From HGM11368 sp051883455 (GTDB lineage Bacteria > Bacillota > Clostridia > Christensenellales > UBA3700), in the NCBI GenBank assembly GCA_051883455.1, contig JBJETT010000008.1:124001-188000 (forward strand): a stretch of 64,000 nucleotides of DNA. The letters run 5' to 3'. The position numbers were made by a program, and so were the translations under genes. Positions 1 through 8,217 of this stretch are shown here, one piece after another (the stretch's first letter is position 1; each line of letters begins with the position of its first letter). Below the pieces are notes generated by a model. The model did not search any database. It saw only the letters and a program-made list of their open reading frames with translations, and was not told the origin of the DNA.

Positions 1-1683
1 TATTATGAAGAGCTAGAGCATTGTATGACGCCGAAAGAGGCTCTCATCAAGGCTCTGCCTAAGACCATTGCCGCTATCTCCTCCTCCGCACTCACTACGG
101 TGGGCGGTTTCGTGGCACTGTTCTTTATGAAATATAAGATGGGTTACGACCTCGGTTTCGTACTTGCAAAGGGCGTTATTTTGTCATTGCTTGCCGTAAT
201 CTTTATCCAACCTATACTTATCTTGATATTTGACAAATTGGTCAAAAAGACCACCCACAAGTGGAAAGTGGAAGTTAGACTCAAACCCGTTGCCAAGGTT
301 GTCACCAAGAAGTGGGCTGTGGTCGTAGTGACGGTAATTTGCCTTGCATTGGCTATTCCTTGCGCATACTTCCAACTCAAAGCTCCGCTCAACTACATCA
401 CCATGACCAAGGAAAACCCTAATCCTAACTTCCCTGAAAAAATATCCAAAAAGTACGATAATATGCTCATAATCATGACCCCTTATACGGGCAGTGAGGA
501 TATCGACAAGCAATACGAATTTATCGACAAAATAAATAAAATCGGCTACCAAATTGACGAGAGCGGTAATATCGTATTAGACCAAAACGGCGTTGCCGTA
601 GAAAACAACGACGAGCATAAGCTCATCGAAGTCTTCTCTCTGTGCACCATTCTCAACCGTAACTTATACGACGATTTGGAAGCAAGCTCAATGAAAGACA
701 CCGTATACAATTTGTTGCACAGCAACTTTATATCCCATATGAAAGACGAGGGCGTAGAGAATAAATATCTGCTGTATACAATCAATATGGAAGGCGTGTC
801 TGAGGACGTCGAGTCTTATGCGACGCTAAGTAGAATTAAAGAAATCGGTCAAGAAGTCTTTGGACAAAAAGTCAGCATAACGGGACTATCGCAAGGCGCG
901 TACGAGCTCAGCCTCGTCACACCGCAAGACTTTGCGTTGGTATCTCTGCTCTCCGCCGCTATCATTTTGATAATACTGCTAGTGACCTTCCGCAAGCCGC
1001 TGCTATCTATCCTCTTGTTGTTGGTTATAGAGACGGGAATATTTATCAACTTGTCACTCGTGTACTTTACCAATACCAAAATCAACTTTATGGCGTACCT
1101 CATAGTTACGGCTATCGAGTTGGGCGCAACGGTCGACTATGCAATATTGATGACAAGCAAATTTAACGACGAAAAGTCTAAGGGCGTGGAATCGGTAACG
1201 GCTATCAAAAACGCCATTTACCGTGCCGCTCCTAGCGTGCTGACGTCGGGCGCAATCCTCATCGCCGCTTGTATCTCGGTAAGATTGATTACTTCTAATA
1301 TGATTGTCGGTCAAATTACCGAACTCATCGCACGTGGCGCATTTATGAGCCTAATACTCGTATTCACCTTCTTGCCTGCCCTACTATATATTAGAGCCAA
1401 GGCAACCCGAGCAATCTCAATCAAGCGTGGCAAGGGCGACCCCGAAGAAGGATTAAGCACACAAGTGATTTTTGAAAAGCCCGTAGCAGTGGTAGCTCAA
1501 GGCGAGGTGGAACTCTCTCCTATCGTCGGCGTTGCGGAGCCTAGCGACGTTGAGATTCAACCTATTGAAAACGTAGACGAGCCAAGCAAAGTCAACGTAG
1601 AAAGTGTTGAAAGCGTTGAAAACGTCGAACAAAACGTAGAAAAAGAAGTAACCGTCGAAGTTTACGAAAAGCCAGAAGAATAG
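1..1683 (+). CDS. MMPL-family RND exporter, 3' part (5' end outside window)
   Basis: The reading frame is open from base 1 and its first codons (YYEELEHC) run straight into the Met at base 25, so the gene begins upstream of the window. About 560 residues are present. They hold one group of membrane helices, an extracellular loop region, a second group of helices with the MMPL-type motif GATVDYAILMTSKF (around base 1123), and a Val/Glu-rich cytoplasmic tail of about 80 residues. RND/MMPL proteins use the proton gradient to export lipids, drugs or other hydrophobic compounds; the substrate here cannot be told. The gene ends in TAG and is followed by a terminator. Confidence 0.85.
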   Translation, partial: YYEELEHCMTPKEALIKALPKTIAAISSSALTTVGGFVALFFMKYKMGYDLGFVLAKGVILSLLAVIFIQPILILIFDKLVKKTTHKWKVEVRLKPVAKVVTKKWAVVVVTVICLALAIPCAYFQLKAPLNYITMTKENPNPNFPEKISKKYDNMLIIMTPYTGSEDIDKQYEFIDKINKIGYQIDESGNIVLDQNGVAVENNDEHKLIEVFSLCTILNRNLYDDLEASSMKDTVYNLLHSNFISHMKDEGVENKYLLYTINMEGVSEDVESYATLSRIKEIGQEVFGQKVSITGLSQGAYELSLVTPQDFALVSLLSAAIILIILLVTFRKPLLSILLLLVIETGIFINLSLVYFTNTKINFMAYLIVTAIELGATVDYAILMTSKFNDEKSKGVESVTAIKNAIYRAAPSVLTSGAILIAACISVRLITSNMIVGQITELIARGAFMSLILVFTFLPALLYIRAKATRAISIKRGKGDPEEGLSTQVIFEKPVAVVAQGEVELSPIVGVAEPSDVEIQPIENVDEPSKVNVESVESVENVEQNVEKEVTVEVYEKPEE

Positions 1684-1708
1684 AATTAAATTACAATATT
1701 CTAATGCA

Positions 1709-1736
1709 AAAGCGAGAAGATAACTTCTCGCTTTTT
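1709..1736 (+). terminator. Rho-independent terminator of the MMPL gene
   Basis: Hairpin AAGCGAGAAG / CTTCTCGCTT with a short ATAA-type loop and a T run, 25 bases after the exporter stop codon. Confidence 0.85.
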
Positions 1737-1783
1737 GTATGATATTATTATTCTTATTGTCTTTTAACCAAATATCACTCTTA

Positions 1784-1896
1784 ACCATCGAGTGTGTAAT
1801 TAGGTATTGCCCACATAGCCTTGACTCGATGGTACGTCTAAGTTGTTGAGTAATTGTCCACAACGTCTTGACTCGACGATACTTCTATATCGTCGA
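1784..1896. repeat. Cluster of inverted repeats with alternative pairings between two convergent genes
   Basis: ACCATCGAGT (1784-1793) pairs with ACTCGATGGT (1824-1833). GTTGTTGAGT (1842-1851) pairs, with G-U wobbles, with ACTCGACGAT (1871-1880). TCGACGATA (1873-1881) also pairs with TATCGTCGA (1888-1896), so the last two hairpins exclude each other. The two halves are imperfect direct copies of one another (shared CTTGACTCGAYGRTAC). No T run follows, so this is not a simple terminator. Function unknown. Confidence 0.5.
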
Positions 1897-1913
1897 AAAA
1901 GCCGTAAGCTTGA

Positions 1914-2288
1914 TTATTTGGTCTTGGCTATGCAGTCAATCTCTACCAAAACGTTCTTTGGCAAGGTCTTGACAGCCACGCAAGAGCGTGCTGGACGAGA
2001 TACGAAGTATTGAGCGTAAATCTCGTTGAAAGTAGCAAAATCGCCCATGTCGGCAAGGAAACATACCGTCTTGACTACCTTGTCCATACCGCTACCGCTT
2101 GCTTCGAGTACTGCGGTGAGATTTTTGCATACTTGATAAGTTTGCTCCTCTATCGTCGTTGCTTCCACCGTGTTGGTTGCAGGATTGATTGCGATTTGTC
2201 CCGAAGTGTAGACGGTGCCGTCCACTACTATAGCTTGAGAATATGGTCCTATCGCCTTTGGCGCGTTGTCGGTTGATATAATTTGCAT
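1914..2288 (-). CDS. ridA: RidA family reactive intermediate/imine deaminase
   Basis: A 124-residue protein of the usual RidA (YjgF/YER057c/UK114) length. The C-terminal signature PARSCVAVKTLPKNVLVEID holds the conserved Arg and Glu that bind the substrate carboxylate and activate water. RidA hydrolyses 2-aminoacrylate and related enamines that threonine/serine dehydratases release, protecting PLP enzymes. It sits 20 bases downstream of the dehydratase gene ilvA and has its own TAGGAGG ribosome binding site. It is the last gene of the ilv operon, so its position fits its biochemical job. Confidence 0.93.
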   Translation of the reverse strand: MQIISTDNAPKAIGPYSQAIVVDGTVYTSGQIAINPATNTVEATTIEEQTYQVCKNLTAVLEASGSGMDKVVKTVCFLADMGDFATFNEIYAQYFVSRPARSCVAVKTLPKNVLVEIDCIAKTK

Positions 2289-2308
2289 AATTCCTCCTAT
2301 AATTTCAA

Positions 2309-3502
2309 CTAAAATAGTTTGAAGCCTTCGCTAGTCAGTCTATTGCGAATTTGTTGAATATGGTCGAAGTTTCTCGTCTCGATTTCTACTCTCAAGAAGC
2401 AACCCGTGACGTCGCTACCCTCGTTGGAACGCTCATGGTGAACCGCTATTACGTTGGCGCCCAAAGAGCTGATGATAGCGGAGACGTGAGCAAGCTGTCC
2501 CGGTTTGTCGGGGAGTTCGATAGACATAGCGTGATTTCTACCCGTCATCAAAAGTCCTCTCTTGATAACTCTAGACAATATAGTCACGTCGATATTACCG
2601 CCCGATACGAGTGCACACACGTTTTTGCCTTGTACGGGCACTTTGTCAAACATTACTGCGGCTACTGCAACTGCGCCCGCGCCCTCTGCAATCATCTTGT
2701 GTTGTTCGATGAGTGCAAGAATAGCGGTAGATATCTCGTCATCGTTGACGCTGACGATTTCGTCTACGTACTTTTGGCAAAGTTCAAAGGTCAAATCACC
2801 CGGTTGCTTGACCGCAATACCGTCGGCAATGGTCGACACGCTGTCGAGCTTTTCGATACGGCTGTGAGCCACCGAATTGAGCATACTAGGAGCACCCGTC
2901 GCTTGAACGCCGTACACCTTGACGTCGGGACGGAGCGACTTGATGGCAAATGCCACACCCGATATAAGTCCACCGCCACCGATAGGCACTACTACCGCGT
3001 CAAGGTCTTTGATTTGGTCGAGAATTTCGAGTCCTATCGTGCCTTGACCTGCGATGACGTCGGGGTCGTTGAATGGGTGAATAAAGGTGTATCCGCACTC
3101 TTCTTTGAGTTGCAAAGCCCTATTGTAAGCGTCGTCGTATACGCCCTTGACGAGGCATACTTGAGCGCCGTAGCTCTTGGTAGCCTCAACCTTGGATATC
3201 GGTGCGCCGTCGGGCAAGCATATCAAAGAACTGATACCGCTCTTGGTAGCGGCAAGCGCAACGCCTTGAGCGTGGTTGCCCGCACTACACGCGATAACGC
3301 CACGCTTCTTCTCGTCTTCGCTGAGTTGCGAGATTTTGTAGTATGCTCCCCTCACTTTGAACGAGCCCGTCACTTGAAGGTTCTCGGTCTTGAGGTAGAG
3401 GTTGCAACCACTCCTAATCTTAGGAGCGGAGATTACGTCGGTGTTTCTGATGACCTCTTTGAGTACGTAAGAGGCGTGATAAACTTTGTCTAAAGTCAAC
3501 AT
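2309..3502 (-). CDS. ilvA: Threonine ammonia-lyase (threonine dehydratase) with ACT domain
   Basis: Converts threonine to 2-oxobutyrate and ammonia, the first committed step to isoleucine. The PLP-binding lysine lies in TGSFKVRGAYYK (Lys49). A glycine loop VVPIGGGGLISG and SGGNID bind the cofactor phosphate. A C-terminal ACT-type domain occupies roughly residues 320-397. I place the start at 3502 (MLTLDKVYHA): AAGGAA lies just upstream, whereas the longer frame would begin inside ilvD. Only 7 bases separate it from ilvD. Length and single ACT domain fit the short allosteric type (TdcB/IlvA-like) rather than the two-ACT E. coli IlvA. A purely catabolic role is possible, but the ilv context favours biosynthesis. 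Confidence 0.93.
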   Translation of the reverse strand: MLTLDKVYHASYVLKEVIRNTDVISAPKIRSGCNLYLKTENLQVTGSFKVRGAYYKISQLSEDEKKRGVIACSAGNHAQGVALAATKSGISSLICLPDGAPISKVEATKSYGAQVCLVKGVYDDAYNRALQLKEECGYTFIHPFNDPDVIAGQGTIGLEILDQIKDLDAVVVPIGGGGLISGVAFAIKSLRPDVKVYGVQATGAPSMLNSVAHSRIEKLDSVSTIADGIAVKQPGDLTFELCQKYVDEIVSVNDDEISTAILALIEQHKMIAEGAGAVAVAAVMFDKVPVQGKNVCALVSGGNIDVTILSRVIKRGLLMTGRNHAMSIELPDKPGQLAHVSAIISSLGANVIAVHHERSNEGSDVTGCFLRVEIETRNFDHIQQIRNRLTSEGFKLF

Positions 3503-3509
3503 ATTTTCC

Positions 3510-5174
3510 TTATTTGAGCACTGCGCCCTTGTCGGCACTAGTGACCATTCTCGAATATCTTGCCAGCCAACCCGTCTTGATTTTTGGCTCAGGCATAACT
3601 TGTTTTGCTCGTCTTTGCTCCATTTCTTCGTCGCTTACGGCTACGTTGACGCTTCCGTTAGGAATGTCTATCGTGATGATATCGCCCTCTTGAACGAGTC
3701 CGATTTCTCCGCCCATAGCAGCCTCGGGAGCTACGTGACCGATAGACGCACCACGGCTAGCACCGCTAAATCTACCGTCGGTGATGAGTGCTACGCTCTT
3801 GTCAAGCTTCATGCCCGCAAGCGCGGAGGTAGGATTGAGCATCTCTCTCATGCCAGGTCCGCCTTTAGGTCCTTCGTATCTGATGACTACCACGTCGCCG
3901 GCAACTATTTGACCGCCGTAAATGGCTTGGATAGCGTCGTCTTCGCTGTCGAATACGCGTGCAGGTCCGCTATGCTTGAGCATCTCGGGAGCTACCGCGC
4001 TTCTCTTGACTACGCAACCGTTTTTGGCAATGTTGCCCCAAAGAATTGCGATACCGCCGTTGGCAGAATAAGGATTGTCAATCGACTTGATAGTGCTATA
4101 TTCTTTGAGCTCTACGCCCTCGAGGTTTTCGCCCAAGGTCTTGCCCGTAGAGGTGATTGCACTGCAATCTATATAGCCGCCACGCTTGAGTTCGCTGAGT
4201 ACGGCTTGTACGCCACCCGCCTGATTGAGGTCTTGCATGTGGGTAGGTCCCGCAGGTGCAAGATGACAAAGGTTAGGGGTCTTGGCGCTGATTTCGTTGA
4301 TAACGTGAAGGTCAAGCGGATAGCCTGCCTCGTTGGCAATAGCCAAAAGGTGCAACACGCTGTTGCTGGAACAACCCAAAGCCATGTCGCATGCGAGTGC
4401 GTTGCGGATAGACTTTTCGTTGATGATATCCCTTGCTTTGATATCCTTATTGACAAGGTTCATAATAGCCATACCAGCGTGCTTAGCAAGTGCAATTCTT
4501 GCGCTGGATACTGCCGGTATTGTTCCGTTGCCCGGGAGCGCGATACCAATCGCCTCGCATAGGCAGTTCATAGAATTGGCGGTGTACATACCGCTACAAG
4601 AACCGCAAGTAGGACAGCAGTTTTGCTCGAAGTCAAGGAGTTCTTTGTCGTCGATGATGCCGGCTTTGCGCGCACCCACGGCTTCGAACATCTTGGACAG
4701 CGACACTTCGCAACCGTTTACGAGTCCCGCCATCATAGGTCCGCCGCTCACTACTACTGCAGGAATATTCATTCTCACCGCCGCCATAACCATACCCGGA
4801 ACGATTTTGTCACAGTTAGGCACAAGCACGAGTCCGTCGAAGCAATGCGCCATAGTCATCGTCTCAACGCTGTCGGCAATAAGCTCTCTCGAAGCGAGGC
4901 TATACTTCATGCCGATATGCCCCATTGCGATGCCGTCGCACACGCCGATAGAAGGCACCATAATAGGCGTACCGCCCGCAAGTCTTACGCCCGCCTTGAC
5001 AGCCTCGGTAATCTTGTCGAGGTTGATATGTCCCGGAACGATGTCGCTGTGAGCCGAAACGATACCGATAAGCGGTCTTTCGAGTTCTTCTTTGGTAAAA
5101 CCGCACGCATACAACAACGAACGCTGAGGCGCAGTCTCTGCACCCTCGGTCAAATATCTGCTTCTAAGTGTCAT
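3510..5174 (-). CDS. ilvD: Dihydroxy-acid dehydratase
   Basis: Dehydrates 2,3-dihydroxy-isovalerate and -methylvalerate to the 2-oxo acids in valine, leucine and isoleucine synthesis. The 554-residue protein carries the iron-sulfur cysteines in NCDKIVPGM, CCPTCGSCSGMYTANSMNC and the IlvD/Edd signature around GCSSNSVLHLLAIANEAG. The start at 5174 (MTLRSRYLTEG) is supported by AAAGGAG 7 bases upstream; the frame is open 36 codons further, but that extension covers hairpins and non-coding sequence. It is third in the ilv operon. The 140-base gap to ilvC contains two hairpins that could modulate or separate expression. Confidence 0.96.
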   Translation of the reverse strand: MTLRSRYLTEGAETAPQRSLLYACGFTKEELERPLIGIVSAHSDIVPGHINLDKITEAVKAGVRLAGGTPIMVPSIGVCDGIAMGHIGMKYSLASRELIADSVETMTMAHCFDGLVLVPNCDKIVPGMVMAAVRMNIPAVVVSGGPMMAGLVNGCEVSLSKMFEAVGARKAGIIDDKELLDFEQNCCPTCGSCSGMYTANSMNCLCEAIGIALPGNGTIPAVSSARIALAKHAGMAIMNLVNKDIKARDIINEKSIRNALACDMALGCSSNSVLHLLAIANEAGYPLDLHVINEISAKTPNLCHLAPAGPTHMQDLNQAGGVQAVLSELKRGGYIDCSAITSTGKTLGENLEGVELKEYSTIKSIDNPYSANGGIAILWGNIAKNGCVVKRSAVAPEMLKHSGPARVFDSEDDAIQAIYGGQIVAGDVVVIRYEGPKGGPGMREMLNPTSALAGMKLDKSVALITDGRFSGASRGASIGHVAPEAAMGGEIGLVQEGDIITIDIPNGSVNVAVSDEEMEQRRAKQVMPEPKIKTGWLARYSRMVTSADKGAVLK

Positions 5175-5202
5175 AAATACTCCTTTTGTCAAAAATGCAA
5201 AA

Positions 5203-5227
5203 ACACAATAGCTAGTTAGCATTGTGT
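5203..5227 (-). terminator. AT-rich hairpin with T run in the ilvC-ilvD gap (possible attenuator)
   Basis: On the minus strand ACACAATGCTA folds onto TAGC-t-ATTGTGT (one bulge) and is followed by TTTTTGCATTTTTG. It lies about 20 bases before the ilvD ribosome binding site and has the form of a weak intrinsic terminator, so it could reduce read-through into ilvDA-ridA. Confidence 0.4.
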
Positions 5228-5279
5228 CCGACCAATTTATTTTGGCGATTACGCCGTAATTCCCTATATGGGTATATAT

Positions 5280-5304
5280 CAAGTCGCCCTCGTCGGGCGA
5301 CTTG
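5280..5304 (-). other. Strong GC hairpin after ilvC
   Basis: CAAGTCGCCC pairs with GGGCGACTTG around a five-base loop, 11 bases past the ilvC stop. On the minus strand no T tract follows (GATATATACC), so it may be an mRNA-stabilising 3' structure or an imperfect terminator. Confidence 0.5.
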
Positions 5305-5314
5305 AAAATAGCCT

Positions 5315-6310
5315 TTATTTCTTGAGCCAGCTCATCATCTCACGCAATTCTGCGCCCACCTTCTCAAGTGGATGCTCTGCTTCGAGACGACGGGTTGCGA
5401 GGAAGTGAGCGCATCTACCGCTCTTGTTCTCGGTCATCCATTCGCTTACGAAAGTACCGTCTTGAATCTCTCTAAGAACTTGCTTCATCTCTTTACGAGT
5501 AGCCTCGGTGATGAGTCTCTTGCCGGTACGATAGTCGCCGTATTCTGCAGTGTTGGAGATAGAATATCTCATCTTGCCGAAGCCGCCGCTGTTGATAAGG
5601 TCAACGATAAGTTTCATCTCGTGGATACACTCGAAGTATGCCATCTCTGGCGCATAACCTGCCTCAACCAAGGTGTCAAAGCCTGCCTTCATCAATTCCG
5701 TTACGCCGCCGCAAAGAACTGCTTGCTCGCCGAAGAGGTCGGTCTCGGTCTCTTCTCTAAAGGTGGTCTCCAAGATACCTGCTCTGCCTGCACCGATACC
5801 GCTAGCATAAGCCAAAGCGTAATCCTTTGCCTTGCCGGTGTAGTCTTGTTGGATAGCGATAAGGGAAGGAACGCCTTTGCCCTCTACGTATTGGCTACGA
5901 ACGGTGTGACCAGGTCCCTTAGGAGCAACCATGATTACGTCGATATTGGCAGCCGGTTTGATGAGGTTGAAGTGAATAGAAAGACCGTGTGCAAACATAA
6001 GCACGTCACCGTCTTTCATGTATGGTGCAACTTGCTCGTTGTAGATATCTGCGCAAAGTTCGTCAGGAACGAGCATCATTACCAAGTCGCCCGCCTTAGC
6101 TGCTTCGGCAACAGGCATAACCTTAAGACCTGCTTTCTTAGCCTTTTCTTCGTGCTTGCTACCAGGGCGCAAACCAACTACTACGTTGACGCCACTTTCT
6201 GCAAGGTTCATTGCATGAGCGTGTCCTTGGGAGCCGAAACCGATAACTGCAACGGTTTTGCCGTCAAGAACTTTGAGATCACAATCTGTATCATAATATT
6301 TTTTAATCAT
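5315..6310 (-). CDS. ilvC: Ketol-acid reductoisomerase (NADP+), class I
   Basis: Isomerises and reduces 2-acetolactate and 2-aceto-2-hydroxybutyrate, the second shared step of branched-chain amino acid synthesis. The Rossmann motif GFGSQGHAHAMNL is at residues 25-37. The Mg-binding acidic cluster is in REETETDLFGEQAVLCGG, and the C-terminal helical knot domain is present. At 331 residues it is a normal class I enzyme. The start has a GGAGG site 9 bases upstream. It lies 27 bases after ilvB. Confidence 0.97.
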   Translation of the reverse strand: MIKKYYDTDCDLKVLDGKTVAVIGFGSQGHAHAMNLAESGVNVVVGLRPGSKHEEKAKKAGLKVMPVAEAAKAGDLVMMLVPDELCADIYNEQVAPYMKDGDVLMFAHGLSIHFNLIKPAANIDVIMVAPKGPGHTVRSQYVEGKGVPSLIAIQQDYTGKAKDYALAYASGIGAGRAGILETTFREETETDLFGEQAVLCGGVTELMKAGFDTLVEAGYAPEMAYFECIHEMKLIVDLINSGGFGKMRYSISNTAEYGDYRTGKRLITEATRKEMKQVLREIQDGTFVSEWMTENKSGRCAHFLATRRLEAEHPLEKVGAELREMMSWLKK

Positions 6311-6337
6311 TTATTTATCCTCCAATAAATGTGTTGA

Positions 6338-7996
6338 TTACATAATAATTTCGTCTATGGTCTTGCCTGCTGGTATCATAGGCAATACCTTTTCGTCCCT
6401 GTCGATTACCGCGTCGATAACGCAAGGTCTATTGGTTGCAAAAGCCTTAGCGAGTGCGTCTTTCAGCTCTTCTAAGGTCGTAGCTCTATATCCTACCGCT
6501 CCGAATGCCTCGGCGAGTGCAACGTAATCGGTCGCTCTCTCGAGAGTCGTGGAAGAATATCTCTTGCCGTAGAACTGCGTCTGCCATTGTCTTACCATAC
6601 CCAAAACTTGGTTGTTGAATACGATAGTAACTACAGGCAAATTATACTTGACGCTGGTGCAAAGCTCGTTGAGGTTCATGTGGAAACAGCCGTCGCCCGT
6701 GCAAAGCGCAACCTTGCGATTAGGGAAAGCGTACTGCGCTCCCATAGCCGCTCCGTAGCCGTAGCCCATAGTGCCGAGACCGCCCGAGGTGAGGAAGGAA
6801 CGAGGTTTGACTCTCTTGCCGTATTGAGCAGCCCACATTTGGTGTTGACCTACGTCGGTGACGATGATGCCGTCCTCGCCTATTGCCTCGTTGATTGCTT
6901 GCATAACTTGGTGAGGTCTGAGCACGCCCTCGATATTCTTAGGCTTGTAATCAAACTTCTTCCACTCGTTTATCTGCGCAAGCCACTCCCCGTGCTTAGC
7001 TTCTTTGATATTAGGAAGCATTGCGTTGAGCGCGTCCTTGACGTCGCCTATTATCGCGCAGTCGCAAGGAACGTTTTTGTTGATTTCCGCAGCGTCGATG
7101 TCGATATGTATGATTTGGGCTTTGGTGGCAAAATGTGCCTTGTCGGTAGCAACTCTATCGCTAAAACGCGTACCGATAGCTATGACGAGGTCTGCATTAG
7201 CAAGCGTTTTGCCCGCCGACATAGAGCCGTGCATGCCTACTAGTCCAAGATTGAGTCTTTCGCCGTAGCCCAAAACGCCTGCAGCCATAAGAGTGTGACA
7301 AGCAGGGATCTCCGCCTTGTTGAGAAACTCGAGTAGTACCTTCTCCGCTCCGCTGATACCTACACCGCCACCGAACAAAACGGCAGGTCTCTTAGCTTGG
7401 TTGATAAGCTCAACGGCTTGCTCGATAGACTTGACGTCAGGCGCTTTGGCAGGTGTTGGCTCGACCTTAGGCATAGCGGTAAACTCCGTCATTGCGGCGG
7501 TGATATCTTTAGGAATATCCACGAGAACGGGACCCGGTCTGCCGCTCATAGCAATGCGGAAGGCTTCTCTCAAAGTCTCGTGCAATTCGTCCACGTTTCT
7601 GACGACAAAACTGTGCTTGGTGATAGGCATAACTATGCCTGCAATATATACTTCTTGGAAAGAATCTAGTCCAATCAAACTTTGACCTACGTTGCCGGTA
7701 ATAGCGACCATTGGCACGCTATCCATGTAAGCCGTGGCAATACCCGTAACGAGGTTGGTAGCTCCGGGGCCCGAGGTAGCAAGACAAACGCCCACCTTGC
7801 CCGTTGCTCTTGCGTAGCCGTCGGCTGCGTGCGCAGCGCCTTGCTCGTGAGCGGTGATAACGTGAGTAATACGCTCTCTATTGAGATACAAAGCGTCGTA
7901 TATGTTGAGTACCGAACCACCCGGATAACCGAAAATGGTATCTACGCCTTGCTCGATAAGCGTTTCGACAATAACTTGAGAACCGTTGATTTTCAT
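6338..7996 (-). CDS. ilvB: Acetolactate synthase, large (catalytic) subunit
   Basis: Thiamine-diphosphate enzyme that condenses two pyruvates, or pyruvate with 2-oxobutyrate. The 552 residues show the catalytic Glu51 in TAHEQGAAHAADGYAR, the PYR-domain motif SGPGATN, a central FAD-type domain, and the ThDP/Mg motif GDGCFHMNLNEL ending in NN. AGGAG lies just upstream of the start. It is the first gene of the ilv operon. No small regulatory subunit gene (ilvN/ilvH) follows, so feedback control by valine must come from a subunit elsewhere or be absent. The biosynthetic neighbours argue against the catabolic AlsS type. Confidence 0.95.
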   Translation of the reverse strand: MKINGSQVIVETLIEQGVDTIFGYPGGSVLNIYDALYLNRERITHVITAHEQGAAHAADGYARATGKVGVCLATSGPGATNLVTGIATAYMDSVPMVAITGNVGQSLIGLDSFQEVYIAGIVMPITKHSFVVRNVDELHETLREAFRIAMSGRPGPVLVDIPKDITAAMTEFTAMPKVEPTPAKAPDVKSIEQAVELINQAKRPAVLFGGGVGISGAEKVLLEFLNKAEIPACHTLMAAGVLGYGERLNLGLVGMHGSMSAGKTLANADLVIAIGTRFSDRVATDKAHFATKAQIIHIDIDAAEINKNVPCDCAIIGDVKDALNAMLPNIKEAKHGEWLAQINEWKKFDYKPKNIEGVLRPHQVMQAINEAIGEDGIIVTDVGQHQMWAAQYGKRVKPRSFLTSGGLGTMGYGYGAAMGAQYAFPNRKVALCTGDGCFHMNLNELCTSVKYNLPVVTIVFNNQVLGMVRQWQTQFYGKRYSSTTLERATDYVALAEAFGAVGYRATTLEELKDALAKAFATNRPCVIDAVIDRDEKVLPMIPAGKTIDEIIM

Positions 7997-8022
7997 AATT
8001 ACTCCTAATTTACTTACATAAT

Positions 8023-8051
8023 ATGATAAAATAAGTATAAAAAAATGTCAA
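8023..8051 (-). promoter_or_regulatory. Promoter of the ilvBCDA-ridA operon
   Basis: TTGACA (8046-8051), 17-base spacer, TATCAT (8023-8028). The predicted leader is only about 20 bases, so there is no room for a T-box or leader-peptide attenuator upstream of ilvB. Confidence 0.7.
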
Positions 8052-8159
8052 GGCTATTGCGACATTTTAGCACAAATTTCCCAAAAAACCACGCGCGAAT
8101 ATTGCAATCAACCTTTATGATAGCGATAGGTCGGCAAAAACCACTCTTTATGACAAAAA

Positions 8160-8180
8160 TCATCCCCAATTCGGGGATGA
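8160..8180 (-). terminator. Terminator of the metal-efflux operon
   Basis: TCATCCCC / GGGGATGA stem with AATTC loop. On the minus strand it is followed by TTTTTG. It lies 38 bases after the ATPase stop codon. Confidence 0.85.
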
Positions 8181-8217
8181 AAATTGCGAGTTAAACTCGT
8201 TGGACTGCGTCTAAATT

